Origin: Candolleomyces eurysporus
Lineage: Eukaryota; Basidiomycota; Agaricomycetes; Agaricales; Psathyrellaceae
Length of the DNA: 64,000 nucleotides
Direction: 5' to 3'
Assembly (NCBI GenBank): GCA_027579435.1
Contig: JANBPK010000713.1
Coordinates: forward strand, 1 to 64,000
Positions 20,983 through 32,800 of this stretch are shown piece by piece. Under the pieces are notes generated by a model that saw only the letters and a list, made by a program, of their open reading frames with translations, ran no database searches and had not been told where the DNA came from. A program made the position numbers and the translations under genes. The first letter of the stretch is position 1; the number at the start of each line of letters is the position of its first letter.

Positions 20983-22233
20983 GTGCGATTTCATCAATAC
21001 TTGCGTTACGACTTATTTCTCCACCATCCCCGAAAGCCAATGTTTTTTGGACGCGCAACCAGATGCATTACATCCTTGCGGCCAATCACAAAGTTCCGCA
21101 TTCTCCACACGGCAACGCCAGTCGTCACTGTATCCCCTCCGTCACCAGCCATTGCAAATCCAAATCCACTCTGCCTTCATGTTCCTGGAGACACGGTCCC
21201 CGATCGCGAATTACGCGTTCATTTTGCAAAAGGAGACTGGACAGATCCCATAACGACTGAACGCGATTTGTATTTCCCGATTCGCCAAGCCATCGCCCAA
21301 TACAAAGACATCGACGTGGTGCACTTGGATGAGTGTGCCTACAACGAACCGACCCCGGAGATGTGGAATGCTTTTGGCGGTGTTCAACCCACGCACCTCG
21401 AGATGTCTGCCGGATGGGACGAAGAAAGCCATTTTTCAGGATTGGAAGCGGTTTCCCCACCCTGGCCTCTTAAAAGCATGTATTATCGTGCTTATATCGG
21501 TCCGGGGAGCTGGTCGACGCCCAAGGAGTCGTTACCAACCTTTCCTGCATGTTATGCTGGCTTGGAGACACTCGTTCTCGACTGCGTCGACAGTATTTCA
21601 CTCTATTATTACCCCAAAGGCGGGGCAACGAATCTCCGCTCGTTGACAGTCGTCCGAAACGACGCCATTGGAACATTCGCGCACACCGTGGCTTGCAACC
21701 CGAAGATGCTTGCCACTTTGCGCTCCGTGACGATCTCCCCGTCACCTGGTTATTGGCACGACGTCGAGGATTTTCCAATTATGAAATCATTCTTCCATGG
21801 CTCGCAGGCGCTCACACACCTTGAGCTGGCCATTCTAGGTGACGGTTATGACATGCTTCCTGAAGCGGACGCCAACGAAACCCCAAATCCATTCGACTAT
21901 CTCCCATATCTCGGCCTTTACGACCACTTCCCCTCCTCCTTGCGTTCTCTATCGTTCCGAGGTCCGCCCAATACCTATATGTTCAACGACTTGGACAAGT
22001 GGATTGCGAAAGCGAATGACCCTCTGTGGTTACCTGACCTCCGCGAATTCGCGGTCAGTCTGGTGCGGGAATCCTCCAACAGCGCGGAGGCAGGCGCGCC
22101 AGAAGTGGAGCAGGCGCAAATCGACGGCAAGATTGCCGAGCTGCTTGATGCTATGAAGCGAAACCGTCCGGCATTGAAGATTCAAGAGCCTAGGCCGCTG
22201 GATGAATTAGAGTATCCACGCCCGGTTTCCTAA
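20983..22233 (+). CDS. HIPGG-family protein 2
   Basis: 416 aa, tandem paralogue of the gene at 19181. It shares most of the family landmarks: LHVPGDTVPDRELRVHF (where gene 1 has HIPGG), PTHLEMSAGWDEE, SPPWPLKSMYYRAYIGPG, PTFPACYAGLETLVL, LYYYPKGGATNLRSLTVV, AHTVACNPKM and a terminal QEPRPLDELEYPRPVS. The position matching the ATG of gene 1 is not an ATG here, so the ORF must begin upstream, at 20983 or at a later in-frame ATG near 21041. The extra N-terminus (MRFHQYLRYDLFLHH) is therefore doubtful. The frame is intact, so the copy is probably functional. Confidence 0.82.
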   Translation: MRFHQYLRYDLFLHHPRKPMFFGRATRCITSLRPITKFRILHTATPVVTVSPPSPAIANPNPLCLHVPGDTVPDRELRVHFAKGDWTDPITTERDLYFPIRQAIAQYKDIDVVHLDECAYNEPTPEMWNAFGGVQPTHLEMSAGWDEESHFSGLEAVSPPWPLKSMYYRAYIGPGSWSTPKESLPTFPACYAGLETLVLDCVDSISLYYYPKGGATNLRSLTVVRNDAIGTFAHTVACNPKMLATLRSVTISPSPGYWHDVEDFPIMKSFFHGSQALTHLELAILGDGYDMLPEADANETPNPFDYLPYLGLYDHFPSSLRSLSFRGPPNTYMFNDLDKWIAKANDPLWLPDLREFAVSLVRESSNSAEAGAPEVEQAQIDGKIAELLDAMKRNRPALKIQEPRPLDELEYPRPVS

Positions 22234-22526
22234 GGTTAATGTATTCTCGTAACTCTCCCCCTCTGCTCCCTTTCCCCACTCATGTCATTTCTACTTTTGT
22301 TCGCCGATTCTAGAATTATGTTACTGCACGTAAATCGGTACCTCCCCCCTATCTCATACTTTCTCGCCTGGATGCCCGCCATATTGACCCTCAAAAGCCC
22401 ATTCTTTCCCTTTTACTTTCTCCCCGAAAATCCGCATCCCCTTCCTTTCCACCGTGCCATTACCTGATAATTACCTAACACCCCTAACGAATAGCATCCC
22501 ATTCAATCTTTTGGCTGAACATGAAA

Positions 22527-24033
22527 TCACCCGATCGAACGGCGTGAATCATCGCTTGGGTCAGCACCAGTAGGCTCACTGGCCGGAGTGGTCTTCAAAA
22601 TAAACTCGAGTTGTCTGTCGAATGTTTGATTTCCTGAGTCTTGAACCACATTCGCAGCAATTAAATTCCGCCGTCTGGGGGCGAGTGTGCCATCTTTGAA
22701 CTCTGGTTGTTGCGCATTGAGGTCTCTGCAATTTAATGTGGCCAAGAGGACGTTGGCATAGCTGGAGAAAGTTACGAGTTAAAAATTAGTTGGAATGTGC
22801 TGCAGGGGATACGCACAGCCTTCCGAGGATGAACTCGCTAAGAGGCGATGTGAAGATGAGTCCCAGATGTGAGCATAGAAAAACAAGGGACACTTACCCT
22901 GCCACGGACAAAAATGTTGTCGGATACTTGACGTACACGATGATATATGGAATCGAGAAGAGCATGGTAACCGACCCATTCTCAACGGTGGACAAAACAA
23001 CTACATCGATAATCTCCCTCGTGCGACGATAGGCGGTGGAAGCTTTGAACTTCAAAAGCTGCGTGAAGGAGAAAATGTGGGTAAGGAGTCCATCTCAGCA
23101 TTATCGAAGTAGATGGGGGGATGGCGACTCACGGGGACAACGATACTGAGTGTCAACAATAAGTCACAAACGATGGTCAGCGCTAACCAAGAAATTACGA
23201 CTGGTCTCAATCGGTCTAGATGCTCAGCGTTATGTCCCGACCTAATGAACTACGACGCGCATTTGTCAGTGCACGAAAAATATGGAGGACATGGCGGAGT
23301 AGCCTACATACCAGAGCAGAGACAGAGATTGCAGCACCGCACTGTGCGCAGCAAAGCTATGAAGGGCAGATTCCATATGAGCTTTGGGATATAATGAAGT
23401 AGTGATTGCGACCGACCAGAAAGATGAGCGGAGCAACTGAGAATCTAATCCAAGCGGATCGCATGAATCTGTAGACTCGCCTTTGGATTCCGGGTCGTTA
23501 GTAGCCGGCTATTAGGCTGGACGTCACTTGTAACGTACCATAAACGGAAAATCTGAACGACAAATGCAACTAGTCCATTCAAAGCAGCAATGAACGAGGA
23601 ACTCCAAGGCGTCTTTGAATAAATCGAGGTAGAAGGATCGGAGACGGCGGAAATGATGATTATATAGACGCTATGCGTGATGAACACCATTTGAAGTATC
23701 TCGAGTAGCGTCGTGGTAGCCACTGAGTAGGGGATCTTGAGAAAGAGTAGACGGGATCGGGACAAAAAACCTCACCGATGAGTCGAACCATGGACTTGTC
23801 TCTTTTGCCAAAGAGGATAGCATAGTGATCTGTGGTTGGTACGTGTAAGCAAGTATAGAATGAATTGCTTCCAGCCGCGACTTACAGAGCTGCACGGTGT
23901 ACGCTCCCACCAGATAATAGCTTATCAATGTCCCAACGAGCTGCGTAATGGTGCATGAGGCTTTTTGGTCTGCGACTCAGAGAGCCGCAATATTGCTCAC
24001 CAATGGCCCAGTCCTATCCCCGGAAGACACGGT
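22527..24033 (-). CDS. DUF6534-type seven-helix membrane protein
   Basis: Member of the large agaricomycete integral membrane family with a DUF6534 C-terminal domain; the biochemical role is unknown. Exons on the minus strand read, in order: TGPLLVGTLISYYLVGAYTV (helix), HYAILFGKRDKSMVRLIG, LLEILQMVFITHSVYIIIIS (helix), SSSFIAALNGLVAFVVQIF (helix), RPVVISWLALTIVCDLLLTL (helix), TAYRRTREIIDVVVLSTVENG with a following helix, and the family-typical YANVLLATLNCRDLN before a hydrophilic tail to the stop at 22527. Intron phases join cleanly, for example LY-HY across the second intron. The first exon with the initiator was not located; the 5' end given is where coding becomes visible. Confidence 0.78.
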
Positions 24034-25055
24034 CACAATCAGCCATCTAGATTGTAGCGAGGAGTACGGTGAAGGATACGAACATAAGATGGTGGTCGAC
24101 CGTAGGCATGGTTCAGCGACTCGAAAGAAATACAATTCGATCCGGTCTGACGAAATCATCAGGTTTAAGTAGATTGCACACCGGAAGGGAATGATGAGAA
24201 GAAGCTGCCATAAATTATGGCGTTTACACAGCTCCGGAGAGATAGCACATACCATGTCAACGGCACAAGGTCCCTATAAGGAACAGCCGAGTTTACGGTA
24301 TAACTCACTTCATCAAACGCATTGGTACATAAAAAAATGTTGCTCCCGATTTGCGTACGGTGATAAGATGGCAAATTTGTCCTTCGGAGACAGAGCTAAG
24401 CAGCTTGTGGCATGGATCTCTAACAACGGCAGAAAAACCGTTGGCCTACAGCGCTATGACTTATTCGAAGAAACGTTGAATTGGAATGCAAGCGACGCGA
24501 TCGGAGACTGGAGCGCGCGGCAGCCCCGGGCCCTTTGGTCACTCTTGCGTCCAGAGTGTCCGGAACTTCTCACTCTCCGTCAAATACGGATCGCTGCAGG
24601 ATAGTGGCCTGCAATGCCCTCCTCTCGGCGGATCACCGAGCGCTCAACGTTCAACGGTGGGTCCACAGATCCGAGTAGCCATTGGAAGTCTGTGTACCAT
24701 CAAAAATGGCATTCCACTACCGGATTATTGAACCCAATACCAACCTCCCTAGAAGGATTTACGTACTGCACTTCAATCGGAGAATTCTTGGGCTGGAGAA
24801 GTTCTTGGTTTCGGGGTAGAGACTTGATTCCAAGTCCTTTCACAGTCCAGGTGGATCCCCCTCTTTGTGGTCTCACTTTACGGCACACATATCGTCGAGA
24901 AATCTGCTCGTGAAACGCGTTATAAGTACTGCTTGAATCTGTTGATGATCAGTACGTATCACAAGTCCGTGAATATTCGTATCATACAACGAAAATGCTG
25001 TGACGAGCTTTGGGGCTATAGAGGTGTACGAAGGTACCAGATCGATGCCATGAGA
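24034..25055. other. Stretch without a confident gene
   Basis: Holds the unresolved 5' end of the DUF6534 gene at its left side. ORFs at 24191-24604 (plus) and 24700-24888 (minus) show no family motif. Nothing else identified. Confidence 0.4.
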
Positions 25056-26336
25056 TCAAAGCGCAATAGGATAGGCGAGTTGGAAGTGGCTCCTGGGTTG
25101 TATAACTTCCACGGGAGGTTGCCGTCGTCTCAACAAGTTGAGAAACGTTTCGACCTTTTTCTCCATAAGCTCCAACTCTGCTGTCCTCTCTTTCGTTCGG
25201 GGGATATTTTGTGTCTCCCAATATGACTGAGTGAGCTTGAATCCAATCTTCTTGAGGTTGGCCAACCACGAAGGGCTGCTGGCGCTTTCAATCCAGTTGT
25301 CCATGTCTTTCAAGACAGCAGCGTTGGCAGGCCCCAAGAAAGACAATGCGGTGAGTGTGTTGGGGAGCAGTTTCGCTAGGCCTAGCATGTGGACGTCTTT
25401 GTAACTCTCCTTCGAGATTGGGTCAATGATCTTGGGGTCCTCTACAATCAACTCGACGACCTCCAGTTCCTTAGCCTCCTCTTTGAAAAACCTCTTCATT
25501 CTCCTCACGAACTCCACTTCTGAATCCAGGACCGTGCAAAAAATCGCCAGAGATTTCAAGGTCTCGGCTATCTTCGGGTTGCAGTCCACCGTGCGCGCAA
25601 ATATTGCGACCGACTCGCCCTCGAGGATTCTTAGGGACTTGAGGTTCGTCACTCCCCCCTCAGGATAGAAATACAAAGAGTCACCACTTGGACAACCGTC
25701 GAGAATCAGGGTCTCCAGACCTGCATAACAAGCAGGGAACGATGGCGGCTGCTTCCTCCCATCCTCCTCCTCCCCCCAATCTCCATCTCCAAAGCTGGCA
25801 TCCAAATACATACTCTTCAATGGCCACGCCCCGGATTTGAGTTGAACCTTCCCTAGCCCACCATAGTTGCATTGCTGATGCATATCCGTTGTGGTGAGCT
25901 CCAAGTGTGACGGCTCCGCTTCCTCCAAAGCCTCCCATATCCTGGAGTCGGGGTACTCTGCCGAGCAGAATGCGATATGGATAGCGTCGATAGGCGTTCC
26001 ACCCGGCTGCTTGCTCCTCACGATGACGTCTCGGATAGACAGAAAAAACTCGGGGTCTTCAGGAAGCTCTGGTATTACCATGGGTCGGCGGCCCATATGC
26101 TCTTCAAGATCGATGAACAACTCGTGATTGGGGATGGCACCTCCCGGAATATGGAGCGGGATCGAATATCTGGAGGGTGCCGCGGTTGGGCATAAAGTGG
26201 TTCTGAGTGGCATCGAAGGAGGAATGGAGTGCATGTATCGAACTTGGTTTCTTTGTAATTTCTGAGTCTGAATCGATTGAATTGATTGTGCCAGATTTGG
26301 ATTCCTGAAGTCAGAAGAAGCGCCCACGACCAACAA
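25056..26336 (-). CDS. HIPGG-family protein 3
   Basis: 426 aa, one uninterrupted ORF. Landmarks: IPLHIPGGAIPNHELFIDL, PSHLELTTTDMHQQCN, GAWPLKSMYLDASFGDGDW, PSFPACYAGLETLIL, SLYFYPEGGVTNLKSLRIL, ARTVDCNPKI, LTALSFLGPANAAVL, WLANLKKIGF and a C-terminal VIQPRSHFQLAYP. The first 50 residues (MLVVGASSDFRNPNLAQSIQ) are not shared, and a later in-frame Met (MHSIPPSMPLRT) may be the true start. It lies 45 bp downstream of the F-box gene on the same strand, an association echoed by the relic near 33.4 kb. Confidence 0.82.
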   Translation of the reverse strand: MLVVGASSDFRNPNLAQSIQSIQTQKLQRNQVRYMHSIPPSMPLRTTLCPTAAPSRYSIPLHIPGGAIPNHELFIDLEEHMGRRPMVIPELPEDPEFFLSIRDVIVRSKQPGGTPIDAIHIAFCSAEYPDSRIWEALEEAEPSHLELTTTDMHQQCNYGGLGKVQLKSGAWPLKSMYLDASFGDGDWGEEEDGRKQPPSFPACYAGLETLILDGCPSGDSLYFYPEGGVTNLKSLRILEGESVAIFARTVDCNPKIAETLKSLAIFCTVLDSEVEFVRRMKRFFKEEAKELEVVELIVEDPKIIDPISKESYKDVHMLGLAKLLPNTLTALSFLGPANAAVLKDMDNWIESASSPSWLANLKKIGFKLTQSYWETQNIPRTKERTAELELMEKKVETFLNLLRRRQPPVEVIQPRSHFQLAYPIAL

Positions 26337-26381
26337 AAATATGGTATCTATAACAATACAATCTCGTAGTAAATATTTTCT

Positions 26382-28212
26382 TTATGAGCAGAGGAAATCA
26401 AGGACGTGTATCCCTGTTCTTCCAAGATCGGAACAAATATACAACAAACGGCCAGAATATGGGCACAACCTAACGGCGTCGGCCGCAACCTGATGTTCTG
26501 AGCTTGGCAATACGGGGATGGTGTGCACGTCGGGTTTATATCCTGAATCTGCTTGCTTGGTCTCTGGCGAGTAAAACAGGAGGGCGGCTGATTCACCGGG
26601 GGTGCGAGTGGCCAATATGGTTACGCGGTCACCATAACGGGAACCGTTGTGGTCGTGGAACGAAGATATGAAGAGGTGTGCACGGCGTAGCACTTTAGGG
26701 AAATTTTTGAAGCGGGTCTTAAATGTGACATTGACAGCCGTTTCACCAAAGTCAAGACTTCCGGGAAGATTGCTGTCTAGTTGATTCTCTGGGATAGGTA
26801 TTTCGATTTCACCCTTCCATATGCCTAGATCTTCGTCGTCAAGGTCGGTTTCAGGCGGGCATCTTTCATAGCCGTGACTAGGGTGGCCCATCACATAAAA
26901 GACGAAAGTTAGGATTGAAAATCGTCGAGGGTGCGCGGCCACACCAGTGTTCAAAGGCGCATCATCTTGGGAGTCGTGCCATATCACCTTTGTCGATGGA
27001 TTCGCGATTACCCACTCCCGCAAGCGGGGATAGGTTTTGAACTCGAAGTGGAAGCTGGGTTGCAGAAGCTTGGTATGGGTTTGCTGGAGGAAGATGCAAT
27101 TGGCTTCCTCTCCATGCTTGGGTTTTCGAAAGGTTTGCGTGAGGACTCTCCAACCGGAGACCCCTGAGGGCGTGATGGCTATAACGATATGACCAACGCT
27201 GAAAAGCTGCACCAAAATACGATATTCAAGTATATCGCGCCTAGATTGCTGTGAACTCACCTTGAGTATTTTGATCCTTGCACTATGTTCCCACCACGTA
27301 TAGAGTCTTCGCCCAAAGTCCCAGACAATGATGACATTCTCGAGATGTATGAAAACAAAATCTTCACTTTCCGAAAGCCAGAAACGATTCACTTCCGAAC
27401 GTTGTGCCAATTTTAAGGTGGAAAGGCGTCGAATGCGTGTGTTGTCTGGGAGTGGTCCTACTTCGTATACGTCGAACCTATGACATGCGGACCATGACAC
27501 AATAGCACGGAAAGGAACTGAGCTCAGGAACACCCACCGATCATGACCATTTGCCACTCGCCCGTTCCCCGTCCGCACCCACGCAACAATCCTCAATAGA
27601 TCCTTTGGCGTCTCCGTCCCGGTGGGTAAAGACTGCCGTGCAGGCACCGGCTGAGACAGGGCCTTGTAGAAAGCCCCATAAAGGTGCTCTGAGTAAGAAA
27701 TTTCGATAAAAATCTCCGCGGTTATGGGACGGCCAGGGACGCCCAAATCCCACATCACGATGCGCGATTCCTGCAAGCCAAAAAGCCACCGTCCTCCCGG
27801 GACAAGGTGGGCTTCGTGGATAAAATCCTCAAATCTGCTTGCAGCTACTCTCTGAACTCGGGGTACCATTGGCTTTGCAGTTTCGCTAGCTTCAGACACC
27901 GTACGATGCCACTGGTGAGGGCCGAGGGCTGCGCGCTGGATATCGGCGAGGTCCATGGCGTCTACGTCATACGACGGGCCAAAGAGATTGTTTTTCTCGC
28001 ACATAGAGCGGAGAAGGATAGCCCAAGATCGCTTCGTCGACGCGATTCTTCGGATTGCCCTGCAAGTCTGGCATTTTGGTGTCAAATTAGCCAATTAATT
28101 AATATTAGGCCCCATCACTCACCTGGCCCAAGGAAAGCAAGTCTAATGGATCCAATCCCCAGTGAACAATCTCATGGAGTTCAGGTGGTAGATCTACAAA
28201 ACGGGTTTTCAT
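26382..28212 (-). CDS. F-box protein with long C-terminal domain
   Basis: Probable substrate receptor of an SCF ubiquitin ligase. Exon 1 (28123-28212) encodes MKTRFVDLPPELHEIVHWG-LDPLDLLSLGQ, a typical F-box start. A 55-nt intron (28068-28122) joins it to TCRAIRRIASTKRSW, completing the F-box. The ORF beginning at 28094 starts inside this intron and lacks the F-box, so it is not the true start. A second intron, 27207-27260 (54 nt), has GT-AG ends and no stop, so it reads through; removing it gives ARIKILK-LFSVGHIVI. The remaining ~520 residues resemble the beta-propeller-like C-termini of agaricomycete F-box proteins (GGRWLFGLQESRIVMWDLG, FVFIHLENVIIVWDF), but the match is structural, by eye. 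Confidence 0.82.
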
Positions 28213-29871
28213 CGCTAGAGTTCGAAGACAAGACACAAAAGAAAGTTTTAATCAAAAGTATAGAAGAAACAGAAAGTTTGGCAGAACCATCTGCGCCAAA
28301 CAATGACCGAGATCGCCATCATCGTCGTCGTCGTCAAACACCGTCCTCAGCGATGACAACGCGCTCGACTATTGGTCTCACTATCTCAGACGTCATTCGC
28401 GCTACAGACGCAATACAGCGCTTCCAATAATGCATTCCGAGTGCTGAACCTTGATGATGCTCTCGAGACGACCATAGGAGGTTTGTATCTTCCTGGATGA
28501 AGCTTTTCGACTCTTTGAGGTCATTGTCGCTCTTAGCGTTCTGGATAACCGCGCAAGTCGATTTCGGAAGTGCTGATGGACGAAGCGGAAGGCAAAGACA
28601 AGGAGTTTGAACGATGAAAGTCATCCCGGTATGTTGGATAGTATCCATGCGATTCAACAGCGGTCGCTTACACTTGCCAGGTAGTTATCGAGGTCGATTT
28701 GAGAGCGGGGGTCGGGGATGAGGTGTACAAAAAGAACGTACCCTGGAATCATCATGCGAACTTCACAAGTTGTAAGACCCGAATTTCGATGCTCAGACGG
28801 ATTGTGCCTTGACGGAAATATAGTGTCCTACGAAAACCCTCCTTGAGAATCAGCGGTCTCTCGTGCTTGCCAGTGCTTTTGATAAGGTGGGCCGCCACGG
28901 TCCATCTTTCGTCTTCGATCCGCCACTCATGGCACAGATGCGTACCAACGGCTATTCTGCCTCAGGAAACGCTGCCTGTTGCTCAAGGCATAGCTTCTGA
29001 GCGCACCTGAAGATCATCGGAGCCAGTTCTGGGTTGATTCGCTGGTTAACCGAGAATGTTTCATTTCATTCTCAAACGCGTGCATATACTTACAGGTGGG
29101 TCCTCCCGCGCACAGTATCTGCGCCATGCAACTCAACTCCAAGACAGATTAATTAGACGTTCCAACTACCTACAAATTATCGAATCGATTGCTTGATAAA
29201 TCGTATCGGGTTTCGGAAGTCCTAAACCGAGTCTTGCGGTGCAGGAAGGGTCATTGACCCATTTGTAAAACGGACGACGAACCCTGTTCTCAACACGCTG
29301 GTAAGAGGTCGCGAATAGGGAAGAGTCAAAACGGCTAGGTGGTGTTGTGGGGTTCCCGAAAATTAACTTGCTCAGAGACGACAAGCTGAATGTCTGACTT
29401 TGTATGCTGCTTTGCTCATGTCAAGGCTTTAAGCTTCAACACGCTGAGTATGTTGTTATAATGAAACTCAGCTTCGACGGTATGTGACTTGTTATCGCTT
29501 GAAGTCAAAACTCACGACGTATACAAAGCCTCACAGCATCTAGGCGTCTATCAAAATTCACATCCCCAACGTGACGGGTGTCTAACTCCTGCCAGCGGTT
29601 GCTGTGCAAGGCTTCTGCTTGCTTCTTCCCTTCGCCGCGTTCCCTCCATCCCCGTACGATGCCCCTCACCAGCTCACTTCCCTGCGAGAGTCGCAGCACC
29701 AGCGACGCAACTGGTGAATACCCCCAAGGGAACCCAAGGCAATCAATACTCCACGGCGCGCATCACTTTCGTATGAGGGACTTTATTAATGTGGTCAACG
29801 AAGTTGGGAATGGCTACAACACTGGTATGTAGATTACAACCACTCTGAACAGAAATTATTGATGACGTGGC
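28213..29871. other. Region with possible unrecognised minus-strand exons
   Basis: Segments on the minus strand look protein-coding but could not be assembled: 29166-29384 (SSLSKLIFGNPTTPPSRF... FYKWVNDPSCTARLGLGLPK), near 28700-28770 (VLFVHLIPDPRSQIDLDNYL), and 28334-28657 (LLWSSREHHQGSALGMHYWK). Each is flanked by plausible splice signals. They may be one decayed gene upstream of the F-box gene. On the plus strand, 29765-29824 could be an upstream exon or leader of the NACHT-TPR gene (DFINVVNEVGNGYN). Confidence 0.35.
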
Positions 29872-32800
29872 ATGCCAGAGCGGGGACAGCTGGACGGACT
29901 TCCAAAGCATCCAGACATGAGCGCAAAACAGACGGAGTACCTACCTGACAGTCGGAAGCTGGAAATTGAAGAATTATGCGAAGAGGAGTTAAGTGGGACC
30001 GACCTTGTGCTGTGCATTCATGGGCCGGCCGGGATAGGGAAGTCGACGCTTGCTGGCCACCTCTCAGATGAGTTTCGGTCAACCGGTCGCTTGGCCGCCA
30101 CCGTTTTCCTGGGAGGATTTTCAACAGATACGTCCGGGCCCGAGACAATCGTCAAGATGACAGCTCGCGAAATCGGGAGCATCCATCCACGAGCGATACC
30201 GAAGATTGTGGAGGCGATTGATCAATGCCATGGAACCTCGCTGGAAAACCACCTTCACAAGTACATACTCGAACCCTTGCGATCACTCAGCCATCCACAA
30301 CCCCTCATCATCATCATCGATGCCATGGACGAATGGAGGGACCATCCGACCTTCATCAACGCCCTCGCTCACCTCAACTCACAAAGCCATGTCGTCAAAT
30401 TTATCATCACCGACCGTTTGAACCCGTGCGCTTCCCGCCTACCCGGTATTGAGAAGATCTCCATCTACACATATGCGCTCGGTCCAATCTCGAAGGAGGT
30501 TATCAAGGCCTATTTCCGGAAACATCTAGAGACTGTTCCGTGGGTGGGTGGGCGAACGGCGACGCCAGCAGACGTTGAGAAGCTCACGGAGCTTTCAGGC
30601 GGTCTCCCTGTCTGGGCTTCGACTGTGATCGCGCTGCTTTCACACCGGTTCAGCGAATCGCCACCCCACGAAATCCTCGAAGAGATTGTTGGCAGTAGGC
30701 GTCAAGTTGGCGGCAGTGACGGGCTTGGAGAGCTGTATCGGAAGGCCCTTTCGCGCCTCTTCCCCTCCCTGGAAGGCCAAAGGCAGTTCCTACGGTATCT
30801 AGCAGCGACCATCGTCCTTCAAGAACCACTTTCCCCGTCCGACTTCTCAATCCTTTCAGGAATCCCTTCCCACCTTATCGATCGCATTCAATTTGCTCTG
30901 ACTGCCCTACAGACACGATCCGCGCCCCTTAGCTCAGAGGAGATGGTGCACCCAGCTTCGACACTCTTCCATCAGTCGTTCCTCGACTATGTTCAAGCCA
31001 CGGTCACAGGGAATTCTTTCTCAATCTCTGCCGTCGATGCCCACTCTATGCTGGGCTTGACCTGCCTCAAGCAGCTTCCCAGCCTACCCTTGTCACATCA
31101 CGCCTCCCACCTTCGCGACCACCAAGGTTATGCTGTGAAGTACTGGCCATTCCATGTATCCAAAGGAACCCCGCGTGCAAATGATCAATGGTCGCAGACA
31201 GAGCACTGTTCGACGCTACTGAAGCTCACAGTGGAAACTCAACACCAATGGCCAACCTTGTTTCTCGAGAGCTTTATGCCCGAGGAAACGGGCTCAATAA
31301 CGGAAAATGTTGGTCCAGAGGATAGCATGGTGTTGATTCTGATGGCGCTATTCGATCGTCTGCGTGGGATTGGTGAAGATTGCTGGGGATTTCAGATAGC
31401 TTGTTTGGAGGTTGCCGTTAGGATTGATGATGGTGATGCTATGGTATGGTCGTTCCTTGGAAATTGCTACAAAGCAATGGGCCATAGGACGGGTAGCCTT
31501 CATATGTATGAAGAAGCAGCGGTGGTCTTTCGACATGCACTACGTCTCCAAACCGACGTACACCCTGATCGGGCGGAATCACTACACGACGTCGCCAATG
31601 CACTTATGTGCTGTTACAAGCAAAATGGTCACAGAAATATCCTCAATGAGGCCATTTCAAGTTATGGTGAAGCTCTCGCTCTCCGGCCTGCACCTCATCC
31701 AGATCGTTCTGCGTCGCTCAACAATCTTGCCAATGCCCTTCAATCCCTTTATGAGCGTGATGGTGGCATCAAAACATTGAACAAGGTCATTTCACTGAAT
31801 CGTGAAGCACTCGCACTCCGCCCCACCCCTCACCCGGATCGCTCCACGTCGCTCAGCAACCTTGCTGGTGCTCTTCAGTCCCTTTATGAATGTGATGGGG
31901 GCATCAGAATATTNAACGAGGTNGTTTCACTGAACCGTGAAGCACTCGCACTCCGCCCCACCCCTCACCCAGATCGCTCCATGTCCCTCAGCAACCTTGC
32001 CGGTGCTCTTCACTCCCTTTATGAGTGTGATGGTAGCACCAGAACATTAAATGAGGTCATTTCGCGGAGTCGTGAGGCACTTGCGCTCTGCCCCGCACCT
32101 CACCCACATCGCTCTGGGTTGCTCAATATTCTGGCTAACGCTCTTCGATCTGTTTATTCCCAAAACGGTGACATCAAAGCACTGAACGAATCCGTTTCAT
32201 TGCACCGTGAAGCACTTGCCCTCCACCCCGCACCTCACCCAGATCGCTTCGTGTCACTCAACAACCTTGCCTATGCACTTCATTCTCTTCATGAGTGTAG
32301 TGGTGGCATCAAAACATTGAATGAGGTCATTTCTCTGAATCGTGAAGCACTCGCACTCTGCCCTATACCTCACCCATGTCGTCCTATGTCGCTCAACAAC
32401 CTTGCCAATGCACTTCAATCCCTTTATGAGTGCAGTGGTGGCATCAAAACATTGAGTGAGGCCATCTCATTGCACCGTGAAGCGCTTGCACTCCGCCCCG
32501 CACCCCACCCAGACCGCTCTTTGTTGCTCAACAACCTTGCTGGTGCCCTCCAATCTCTTTACGAGTGCAATAGTAACATCAAAACACTGACGGAGGCCAT
32601 TTCACTAAATCGCGAGGCACTCACACTTTGCCCTGAAATTCATCCAGATCGCTCTATGACATTGAACAACCTTGCCAATGCCCTCCAATCTCTTCACAAG
32701 TGCAATGGTTGCACCAAAACATTGGACGAGGCCATTTCACTACATCATGAAGCGCTTACACTTCGCCCAGCACCTCACCCAGATCGACCTCAGTCGCTCA

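Larger units (their letters stand above)
18480..22240. repeat. Tandem duplication carrying HIPGG-family genes 1 and 2
   Basis: The stretch 18480-20330 is repeated at about 20530-22240. The 5' flanks align (for example the blocks around 18600-18760 and 20640-20800, both with CTATGGTTAATCAG and nearby words), as do the genes themselves. Copies are diverged enough to be old. Confidence 0.75.

Noticed and set aside
28026..28094. F-box gene start at 28094
   Set aside because: This ATG lies within the first intron; using it would lose half of the F-box.
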